DNA from: Penium margaritaceum
Taxonomy: Eukaryota > Streptophyta > Zygnematophyceae > Desmidiales > Peniaceae
Assembly: GCA_023375785.1 (NCBI GenBank)
Contig: SZWC01000816.1
Coordinates: 174,466-220,771, forward strand
Direction: 5' to 3'
Length of the DNA: 46,306 nucleotides
Of the stretch, positions 36,990 to 45,000 are shown piece after piece (within the stretch, counting starts at the first letter, position 1; every line of letters starts with the position of its first letter). The translations under genes and the position numbers were made by a program. The notes under the pieces are model-generated. The model was not told where the DNA came from, did not search any database, and saw nothing but the letters and a program-made list of their open reading frames with translations.

Positions 36990-37124
36990 CCCTAACTCAG
37001 TTCAATCTGATTAACCTGTATTTTCCAGCTCTGGTTTCCAGAAATCTCCAAGTCTATCTTTCCGCTACGACTGTGCTCTCCACACACCAAGGCTAAATCT
37101 TCAGAGAGCACCCACTCTCACATT

Positions 37125-37137
37125 TGGTATCAGAGCC
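37125..37137 (+). other. Primer-binding site, initiator Met-tRNA type
   Basis: TGGTATCAGAGCC is the standard PBS of plant LTR retrotransposons, complementary to the 3' end of initiator methionine tRNA. It sits two bases after the LTR-terminal CA, which fixes the 5' LTR right boundary. Confidence 0.93.
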
Positions 37138-37480
37138 AGAGCCACGCGTTGGGTGGAAGCGCTGCCGGTACTCGCGAAACTTCAAGGAGCGAAGGCACGG
37201 ACTACACCGGATAACGTCGAGGCTGATGGAGAGGGAGATTGCTGGACCAGAATTCGAAGCCAACGCACGAGCCAACCTCTGGAAAATTTTCTGCACTTCC
37301 AGAAGGTCCACACGGTCTACCGTGCGTGCGCGGGAGACGACGAGTGACTCCCACGCACTTCGAAGACTTCAGATTTTCTTCCCGGACTACTGAATTGCTG
37401 CCGGAAGTTTTTTTGATTGCTGCCGAAACGCTGCCAATCTTTTTTGAAGGATCTCTAGTGGCTAAAATCTATCTAGAGCC
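37138..37480 (+). other. Untranslated leader between PBS and gag
   Basis: A 343-bp stretch between the PBS and the gag ATG. It has several short overlapping ORFs of 60-90 aa in different frames with no recognisable domain. A packaging signal would be expected here, but I could not identify one. Confidence 0.6.
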
Positions 37481-38371
37481 ATGGAGCAGGCCCTGCAGCA
37501 GAACGTAGAGCAGCTGGGAGCCCTCAAGCTAGAGAACGAGCAGCTCCATCGGCAGATGGCTGACCTGCGGGACGAAACTCGTGCTAGACAAGTTGGGGCG
37601 GCCCGATCAAGGATTCCGCCGAGACCAAAGCCAAAGGCTCTGGAAGCGTTCAATCCCTCTGACAAGGGAGCGAGCGTTCAAACCTGGTTGTTCGCGATGA
37701 ACAGCTACTTTGGGACTCTAGGTCACCCTCCAGAGGACGATGCTGTGCGCGTGTCATTTGCAGTGACACTGCTACGCGGAGCAGCATTGGAGTGGTGGAG
37801 GCAGCTGAATATGCTTGCCACTCGAGGTGGAGGTGGAAACGCAGCTGTGCAACATGCCGTGTTGTGGCAGCCAGGCGCAGTGCAAGCTGAAGCTCGCGTG
37901 CCGACGACATGGGAGCAGTTTGAGCAAGCCATCAGAGATCGATTTGATCTCGTAAACGCCTCCATGGTCGCACGCAACAAGCTGAAGCAGCTGAAGCAGA
38001 TTGGCTCGGTGCAGAAGTTCACACGCCGTTTTTTGGCGTTGTGTTCGGAGATCAATGACATGAGTGAGCCGGAGATGGCAGACAAGTACCATTACGGTTT
38101 GAAGGCAGAAATTCAGCGCACATTGGCACTCAGTGGAATCACGGAGTTCCAGGCGATGGTAGCCACTGTTGAGCGCATTGATGCGCTACGCTACCATTGA
38201 GGGGATTTCCGTGAGAAGCAAGAGAATTTTCAGCGTCGAGCACAGCACCCACAAGCTGACCCCATGGGGATCGACGCAGTGCAAGGAGGCCAGCAACAGA
38301 GCAAGCGGCATGGTGGGAACTGCTGGATCTGCGAGAAGCCCTGGCACCACAAGAAGGACTGCAAGAAGTAG
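37481..38371 (+). pseudogene. gag: gag (capsid and zinc-knuckle nucleocapsid), interrupted
   Basis: The gag polyprotein forms the virus-like particle and binds element RNA. The ATG at 37481 opens 239 codons. Residues 1-35 form a leucine-rich heptad pattern (probable coiled coil), followed by the retrotransposon gag domain with LEAFNPSD, the ALEWWRQL motif and TWEQFEQAIRDRF. The frame is stopped by TGA at 38198-38200. The same frame then continues through a basic, Gln-rich stretch into a CX2CX4HX4C zinc knuckle at 38321-38362 and a second stop (TAG 38369-38371). The nucleocapsid is therefore separated from the capsid by a premature stop. The downstream pol is in a different frame (shift of -1 relative to gag). 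Whether that is a programmed frameshift or decay cannot be told from one copy. Confidence 0.88.
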
Positions 38372-38394
38372 CAGCAGGGAAACGGAAACCAGCA

Positions 38395-39075
38395 GTGAGT
38401 GGCGGGCGGTCATCTGCTGGAAAAGCTTGGTCTGCATCAGCAAACACCAGCCCCGAAAGTCCTTTGATAACTAGGGAGCTGCCAAGTGTATTGCTGCGGA
38501 GCGAAGGAAGCAGGAGCGTTTCGGGGATCCTCCTGAAAGCCGAAGTTTTATCGGCTGTTTCTATGGACGGCGAGGGGCGCCAGACTTGCCGGCAGATTAA
38601 AGCGTTACTATATTGCGGCGCGTCGCACTCATTCTTTAGCGACGAGCTTGCAAAGAGGTTGTGGCTTGCACGGCTACCCGGGAAGCCAACTACGGCCAAG
38701 TTGGTGCAAGGGGAGCTGGATTTCGGACTGCCTCTGAAGCCGCTGAGGATCCGTCTGGGCAAGCTATCGTGCGATGTGATCTTTCGCACGTGCCCGATGG
38801 ACACCTACAATGCCATTTTGGGGCATGACTGGCTGCACCGGTGGAATCCTGTAGTGGATTGGGTATACAACCAGGTGAAAGTGAAGAAATGCGGAGAGCA
38901 AATTATTTTGCCGTTCTGGGCAGAGGAGAAGGACTCCAATGCAAATAAGGTGCTGCAGATGAGTTACGTGCAATTGAAGCCCTGTCAGCGTAAAGGGGAT
39001 CAAGTATACCTTGTAGGGATGCGGCAAAAGGTAGCAGCTGAAGAGGTGGAAGTTTTGGCAGCAGAGACAAAGTAA
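38395..39075 (+). pseudogene. pol: pol: aspartic protease, catalytic Asp lost
   Basis: Retroviral-type aspartic protease domain of pol, which would cleave the gag-pol polyprotein. The open stretch has no ATG at its left limit, so it would be read as part of a longer polyprotein. The active-site region reads ALLYCGASHSFFS at residues 70-82, where the family has Asp followed by Ser, Thr or Cys and Gly. The Asp position is Tyr (codon 38611-38613), one base from an Asp codon. The downstream ILGHDWL motif (about residues 143-149), typical of this family, is intact. The frame closes at TAA 39073-39075 and continues in the same frame into the RT. With the Tyr, no proteolysis is expected. Confidence 0.87.
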
Positions 39076-40005
39076 CCGGAGGGAGAGCAGCAGAAAGCAC
39101 CTATAGAAAAGCTGTCGGAAGGCGTCAAGGGAGTGTTGGACAGCTACAGTGACATGTTTCCTATGGAGCTGGCAAAAGGTTTACCACCGAAGCGGGACAT
39201 TGACCACAAAATTGATCTGGTTCCGGGAGCAACTCCAACGGTATGAGCTGCTTATCGCATGAGCGATAATGAGCTGAGTGAGCTGAAAAAGCAGTTGGAG
39301 GAGCTCACGGAGCAGGGATTCATCAAACCGTCGGTGTCACCTTACGCTGCATCGGTCTTCTTTGTGAAGAAGAATACAGGGGAGCTCCGGATGTGCGTGG
39401 ACTATCGCGCACTAAACAACGTAATGATCAAGAACCGGTACCCACTGCCAAGGGTCGCGGAGCTGTTTGACCAGCTGAGGGGAGCGCAGTTCTTCAGCAA
39501 TATTGACTTGCGCTTGGGGTACCATCAGATCCGGATTGCGGAGCAGGATGTGGAGAAGACAGCGTTCCGGACGCGATACGGTCATTTTGAGTACCTTCTG
39601 ATGCCGTTTGGGTTGACCAACGCTCCTGCAACGTTCATGAGCCTCATGAACAGGATTTTCCACCCTCACTTGGACCAGTTCGTGGTCGTGTTCCTCGACG
39701 ACATCCTCATCTACTCCCAAACTCTGGAAGAGCATCGGCAACATCTTCGGCAAGTTTTGGAAATTCTCCAGAGAGAGAAGTTGTTTGCAAAGCTCTCCAA
39801 GTGCGAGTTCGAAAAAATGGAGGTGGAATTCCTTGGACACATCGTCAGCGGCAAGGGTCTCCGCATGGACCCAAAAAAGGTGGAAGCAGTGAAGCAGTGG
39901 CCGACGCCAAAGTGCGTGCGAGACATCCAGATGTTCCTGGGGTTTGTCAACTACTATCGGAAATTCATCCGGGGGTACGCAGAGAAGGGTGCGCCGCTGA
40001 CTTAG
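39076..40005 (+). pseudogene. pol: pol: reverse transcriptase
   Basis: RNA-dependent DNA polymerase of the element, in the same frame as the protease. The N-terminal linker (39076-39243) has the PPKRDIDHKIDLVPG stretch typical of gypsy RT, then a TGA at 39244-39246. From 39259 the domain is open for 248 codons with CVDYRALN (residues 46-53), [12 protein letters not shown] (80-91, catalytic Asp 83), [12 protein letters not shown] (115-126), the FLDDILIYS active site (145-153, Asp 147 and 148), and [12 protein letters not shown] near the end. All three catalytic Asp are retained. The frame closes at TAG 40003-40005 before the RNase H region. This is the best-preserved enzyme region of pol, broken only by its flanking stops. 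Confidence 0.93.
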
Positions 40006-40508
40006 CTGCTCAGGAAGGATCACTAGTGGGAATGGGGCGATCAGGAGTAAAGGAGCTTTGAGTAGCTCAAGACTTCCATGTATGACGCTCCGGTTCTGGT
40101 GCATCCGGATTTATCCAAGGAGTACGTCATGGGGACGGACGCAAGAGACTATGCCATTGGGACGGTGCTGATGCTGGATCTCGGTTAGGGCCACAGCAAA
40201 TTGCGTACGCATCGTGCATATTACGAGGTGCGGAGCTGAACTATGCAATCCATGAAAAGGAGATGCTGGCGCTGATCCATGCGTTCAAGCACTGGAGGTG
40301 CTACCTCGAGTCGCGGCGCTGTGTTGTATTCACGGACCATTACGCCCTGAAGTATCTGAAGACGCAGCCAAACCTACGTTGCCGACAAACTCGATGGATG
40401 GAGTTTCTTGAGGGGAGTTTTGACTACGAGATCGAGTACAAGCCTGCGAAGGTGAACCCGGCAGATCCTCTGTCGCGCAGGCCGGACTTGTGCCTCAATG
40501 CCATCTAA
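40006..40508 (+). pseudogene. pol: pol: RNase H, four stops and a frameshift
   Basis: RNase H domain that would degrade the RNA strand during reverse transcription. The first half, in the RT frame, has in-frame stops at 40024, 40048, 40063 and 40186. It includes TDARDYAIGTVL, whose Asp codon (40138-40140) is the first catalytic residue. Near 40189-40191 the homology moves to the next frame (one base missing). It then continues with IAYAS, an EKEMLALIHAFKHW stretch (catalytic Glu), FTDHYALKYL (Asp) and NPADPLSRR (last Asp), and ends at TAA 40506-40508. All four catalytic acidic residues are recognisable, but the reading frame is destroyed. The frameshift could be a base loss in the genome or an assembly error. 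Confidence 0.88.
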
Positions 40509-41813
40509 GTGCTGATGGGATCTCGAGTCATGCATAGCCTATTCAAGCACGGCTATGGTGTGGAGAATGAGTTCACGGATGGTGCGCTGAAAAACGCCAT
40601 ATGGGATGGAGTGTATTGGCGAAGGGTTCAGGAGCGGAGGATTGTCGTGCCAGACTATGCACCATTGAAGCAGTTGTTGCTGGAGGAGGCGCATGACACC
40701 CACTCTTTGGGTCACTTCGGCCTCGACAAGACGCTCAAAGCCTTGGCACGCCAATACTGGTGGGCGACAATGGCAACTGATTGCAAGAGGTTTGTGTGCA
40801 GCTGCGATGTGTGCCAACGCATCAAGGCGCGGAGGACCAAGCCACCAGGGGAGCTGCAACCATTGCCTATACCAGAGAGGCCGTGGACAGACATCCCGCT
40901 TGACTTCATCGGCGGGTTGCCTGTGACACAGCAAGGCAACAACACGATGTTGGTGGTGGTGGACCGGTTCTCCAAGATGGCACACTTCATCGCATGTCCT
41001 GAGAGCATCACAGCTGCCGGGACAGCTCAACTCCTCCTCAGTCATGTAATCAAGCTGCATGGAGTATCGCAGTCGGTGGTCTCAGATCGCGATCCGTGCT
41101 TCACTTCGCGATTCTGGAGAGATCTCATGGAGAAGCTGGGCACGAGAGTGCAGCTGACCACGACATACCACCCACATAGCGATGGGCAGACGAAGCGCAC
41201 AAACCACACATTGGAGCAACTGCTGTAGAGCATGGTCCCGCCGGATGGAGAAGGTTGGGAGGAGAAGCTCCGAGTGGCAGAATTCGCCTACAACTCATTG
41301 GTGTCAGCATCAATAGGAAAATCACCGTTTGAGATAGTCTATGGCCACCAGCCACTGAGCCCTGCCGCCCTTGCTACGGTAACATCTCTTCCGGCTGTAC
41401 AGCAGATTGCTGAAGGGTTTTCCACCACTTGGGACGTGGTGCGGCAACGACTGTGGAAGGCACAGAAGCAGCAGAAGCGGCGGGCTGATTAGCATCGCTC
41501 TGCGGAGGAGTTCCAAGTGGGAGATCAGGTGATGCTGAACTCTGCTAATCTGCAGCTGATGGGAGTTGCGAGTCCAAAGCTGAAACCGTGATGGGTGGGT
41601 CCATTCCGCATTCTGGAGAAGCGGTCGGCCGTCTCATACAAGCTGGAGCTGCCAGCTCATTACACCATTCATCCGGTGTTCCACATCTCCCTGCTTTGTG
41701 CCTATCGCGACCCCAACACCTTCTTCCAGGGTCGCTGGACAGCTCCACCTCCTACTGTCCAGGTCGAAGGAAGTGAGGAGTTTGAGGTGGAGAAGATTTT
41801 GGCGGACCGCTAG
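40509..41813 (+). pseudogene. pol: pol: integrase with HHCC finger, DDE core and GPY/F
   Basis: DDE-type integrase. In the open stretch 40509-41228, the zinc-binding H2C2 module is at H62, H69, C99 and C102. The catalytic core has D132 (IPLDFIGG) and D193 (VVSDRDPCF). The residue 35 positions further on, where the catalytic Glu belongs, is Lys229 (codon 41193-41195, context DGQTKRTN). Stops interrupt the domain at 41226, 41490 and 41589. After the last, the C-terminal GPY/F module (VGPFRILEK, from about 41592) and HPVFHISLL follow in the same frame. The next stop is at 41811. No strand transfer is expected without the Glu. Confidence 0.92.
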
Positions 41814-41972
41814 AGGGAATGACGGCGTGAGTTCCTGGTGCAGTGGAAGGGGTACCCGGCAGAGCACAACTCTTGGGAGCCAGAGATCAACTTCCATGTT
41901 AGGGATACAAACATTGTTCTCCAGGAGTACCTCGGGCGCGCCGGGACGTCGCGCCTCCAACGGGGGGGGTGA
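41766..41972 (+). pseudogene. pol: pol: C-terminal chromodomain
   Basis: The chromodomain fused to integrase reads EEFEVEKILADR, then stops at 41811 and 41820, then FLVQWKGYPAEHNSWEPE, and ends at TGA 41970-41972. The aromatic residues WKGY and NSWEP are those used by chromodomains to bind methylated histone tails. In chromoviruses this domain directs insertion to heterochromatin, which fits an element inside a satellite. The two stops cut through the middle of the domain. The terminal G-rich codons overlap the polypurine tract. Confidence 0.9.
41962..41969 (+). other. Polypurine tract (G8)
   Basis: A run of eight G followed by TGAA lies immediately before TGTAATG. It is the expected position and composition of the plus-strand primer of an LTR retrotransposon and overlaps the end of pol. 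Confidence 0.75.
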
Positions 41973-41973
41973 A

Positions 41974-42050
41974 TGTAATGCGGTCACCAAAACCAACGCC
42001 GGTTCCGGTGGTTTTGGTTTGTTTCGTGAACCGGCGTTGGTTTTGGTGAC
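41974..42050 (+). repeat. 3' LTR start running into the satellite, with hairpin
   Basis: TGTAATG directly after the polypurine tract is the expected 5' end of the 3' LTR. Within nine bases it enters an inverted satellite-like unit (41983-42005). A 22-base spacer (42006-42027) and a perfectly complementary direct unit (42028-42050) follow, and then the regular array. There is no recognisable copy of 36331-37122 downstream in the window. Confidence 0.7.
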
Positions 42051-45000
42051 TCGGTTTTGATTTCTGTGACCCGGCTTTGGTTTCTGTAACCCGGCTTTGA
42101 TTTCCATGAACCGGCTTTCGTTTCCGTGACCTGGCTTTGGTTTCTGTGACCCGGCTTGGGTTTCTGTGACCCGGCTTTGGTTTCTGTGGCCCGGCTTTGG
42201 TTCTCTGACCTGGCTTTGGTTTCTGTCACCCGGCTTTGGTTTCCATGACCCGCCGTTGGTTTTTGTGGCCCGGCTTTGGTTATGTGACCCGGCTTTGGTT
42301 TCCGTGACCCACCTCTGGTTTCTGTGACCCGGCTTTGGTTTCTGTGACCCCGCTTTGGCTTCTCTGACCCGGCTTTGATTAGTGTGACCTGGCTTTTGTT
42401 TCTGTGACCCGGCTTTGGTTCTTGTGACCCAGCTTTGGTTTATGTGACCCGGTTTTGGCTTCTGTGACCCAGCTTTGGTTTCTGTAACATAGCTTTGGTT
42501 TATTTAGCCCGGCTTTGGTTTTTGTGATCCGGCGTTGGTTTCTGTGCCCCAGCTTTGGTTTCTGTGACCCAGCCTTGGTTTCTGTGACCTGGCTCTGGTT
42601 TCTCTGACCCGGCTTTGGTTTCTGTGATCTGGCTTTAGTTTCTTGTACCCGGCTTTGGTTTCTGTGACCTGGCTTTGGTTTATGTGACCTGGCTTTGGTT
42701 TCTATAACCCGGCTTTGGTTTCTGTGACCCGGCTTTGGTTTCTGTGACCCGGCTTTGGTTTCTGTAACCTAGTTTTGGTTGATGTAACCCGGCTTTGGTT
42801 TTTGTGTCCGTGCTTTGGTTTCTGTGACCGGAAGTTGGTTTCTGTATCCTGGCTTTGGTTTCCGTGACCCGGCCTTGGTTTCTGTGACCCGGCTTTGGTT
42901 TCTGTGACCCGGCTTTCGTTTCTGTGACCCGGCTTTCGTTTCTGTGACCCGGCTTTCGTTTCTGTGACCCGGCTTTCGTTTCTGTGACCCGGCTTTCGTT
43001 TCTGTGACCCGGCTTTCGTTTCTGTGACCCGGCTTTCGTTTCTGTGACCCGGCTTTCGTTTCTGTGACCCGGCTTTCGTTTCTGTGACCCGGCTTTCGTT
43101 TCTGTGACCCGGCTTTCGTTTCTGTGACCCGGCTTTCGTTTCTGTGACCCGGCTTTCGTTTCTGTGACCCGGCTTTCGTTTCTGTGACCCGGCTTTCGTT
43201 TCTGTGACCCGGCTTTCGTTTCTGTGACCCGGCTTTCGTTTCTGTGACCCGGCTTTCGTTTCTGTGACCCGGCTTTCGTTTCTGTGACCCGGCTTTCGTT
43301 TCTGTGACCCGGCTTTCGTTTCTGTGACCCGGCTTTCGTTTCTGTGACCCGGCTTTCGTTTCTGTGACCCGGCTTTCGTTTCTGTGACCCGGCTTTCGTT
43401 TCTGTGACCCGGCTTTCGTTTCTGTGACCCGGCTTTCGTTTCTGTGACCCGGCTTTCGTTTCTGTGACCCGGCTTTCGTTTCTGTGACCCGGCTTTCGTT
43501 TCTGTGACCCGGCTTTCGTTTCTGTGACCCGGCTTTCGTTTCTGTGACCCGGCTTTCGTTTCTGTGACCCGGCTTTCGTTTCTGTGACCCGGCTTTGGTT
43601 TCTGTGACCCGACTTTGGATTCTGTGACCCGACTTTTGTTTCTGTGACCTGGCTTTGGTTTCTGTGACCCGGCTTTGGTTTCTGTGACCTGGCTTTGATT
43701 TCCGTTAACCAGCTTTGGTTTCAGTGACCCGGCTTTAGTTCCTGTGACCCGGCTTTGGTTTGTGTGACCCGGCTTTGGTTGATGTGACACGGTTTTGGTT
43801 TCTGTGTTCCGGCTTTGGTTTTTGTGACCTGGCTTTGGTTAGTGTGGCCCGGCTTTGGTTTCTGTGACCCGGCTTTGGTTTCTGTGAGCCGGCTCTGGTT
43901 TCTGTGACCGGGCTTTGGCTTCTGTGACGTGGCTTTGGTTTCTGTGACCCGGCTTTTGTTTCTGTGACCCAGCTTTGGTTTCTGTGACCCGGGTTTGGTT
44001 CCTCTGACCCGCCTTTTGTTTCTATGATCGGACTCATGTTTCTTTCACCCGTCTTTGGTTTCTGTTACCTGGCTTTGGTTACAATGACCCTGCTTCGGAT
44101 GCTGTGATCCAGGTTTGGTTTGTGTGACCCGGCTTTGGTTTCTGTGACCCGGCGTAGGTTCCTGTAGCCTGGCTTTGGTTTTTGTGACCCGGCTTTGGTT
44201 TCTGTGACCCGGCTTTTATTTCTGTGACCTGGCTATGGTTCCTGTGACCCGGCTTTGGTTTCTGTGACTGGGCTTTCATTTCTGTGACCTGGCTTTGGTT
44301 TCCATGACCCGGCTTTAGTTTCTTTGACCCAGCGTTAGTTTCTTTGACCAGGCTTAGGTTTCTGTGACCCCGCTTTGGTTTCTGTGACCCGGCTTTGGTT
44401 TCTGTGACCCACCTTTGGTTTCTGTGACCCGGCTTTGGTTTCTGTGACCCGGCTTTGGTTTCTGTGACCCGGCTTTGGTTTCTGTGATCCGGCTTTGGTT
44501 TCTGTGACCCGGCGTTGGTTCCTGTAGCCTGGCTTTGGTTTTTGTGACCCGGCTTTGGTTTCTGTGACCTGGCTTTGGTTTCTGTGACCCGGCTTTGGTT
44601 TCTCTGACCCGGCTTTGGTTTCTGTGACCCGCCTTTGGTTTCTGTGACCCGGCTTTGGTTTCTGTGACCCGGCTTTGGTTTCTGTGACCCAGCTTTGGTT
44701 TCTCTGACCCGGCTTTGGTTTCTGTGACCCGGTTTTTGTTTCTGTGACCCGGCTTTGGTTTTTGTGACTCTGCTTTGGTTTTTTTGATCCGGCTTTAGTT
44801 TCGGTGACCCGGCTTTAGTTTCTGTGACTCGGCCTTGGTTTCTGTGATCCAGCCTTGGTTTCTTCGACCGGCTTTGGTTTCTGTGACCCATCTTTGGTTT
44901 CTGTGACCCGGCTTTGTTTTTTGTGATCCGCCTTTGGTTTCTCTCACCCGGCTTTGGTTTTTGTGACCCGGCATTGGTTTTTGTGACCCTGTTTTGGTTT

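Larger units (their letters stand above)
36331..37122 (+). repeat. 5' LTR, unique part (U3 end, R, U5)
   Basis: This is non-satellite sequence directly after the array. The right end is set by the CA at 37121-37122, two bases before the PBS. It holds a TATA box at 36982-36989, a 24-bp tandem repeat at 36861-36924 and an 8-bp hairpin (CCGTCGAT 36816-36823 with ATCGACGG 36831-36838). No TG start comparable with TGTAATG at 41974 is present at the left edge, so the first part of the LTR is missing or lies on the far side of the satellite. Minus-strand ORFs across it have no recognisable domain. Confidence 0.8.
36331..41973 (+). mobile_element. Degenerate Ty3/gypsy chromovirus-type LTR retrotransposon
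   Basis: Order on the + strand: unique LTR part with a TATA box (36331-37122), PBS (37125-37137), gag, protease, RT, RNase H, integrase, chromodomain, G8 tract (41962-41969), then TGTAATG as the presumed 3' LTR start (41974). Protease-RT-RNase H-integrase order with RT before integrase identifies Ty3/gypsy, and the C-terminal chromodomain identifies the chromovirus branch. The element is non-autonomous: multiple stops, one frameshift and two lost catalytic residues. The 5' end lacks a TG start matching 41974, and no copy of the unique LTR part lies downstream within the window. The ends are therefore either truncated or separated from the body by the satellite. Exact outer limits cannot be set here. 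Confidence 0.93.

Noticed and set aside
37124..37508. Three overlapping + strand ORFs of 64-89 aa before gag
   Set aside because: They lie across the PBS and leader in different frames with no recognisable domain, and the gag ATG at 37481 explains the coding start.
38169..38474. 101-aa + strand ORF between gag and protease
   Set aside because: It is in a different frame from the zinc knuckle, which lies in the gag frame across the same bases. The ORF has no domain.
39412..40104. 230-aa minus-strand ORF opposite the RT
   Set aside because: It is a shadow of the conserved RT frame on the other strand, with no similarity to any family I recognise.
36331..41973. Infectious retrovirus with an envelope gene
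   Set aside because: After integrase there is only a chromodomain and the polypurine tract. No env-like ORF exists, and the domain order is that of a plant-type chromovirus.
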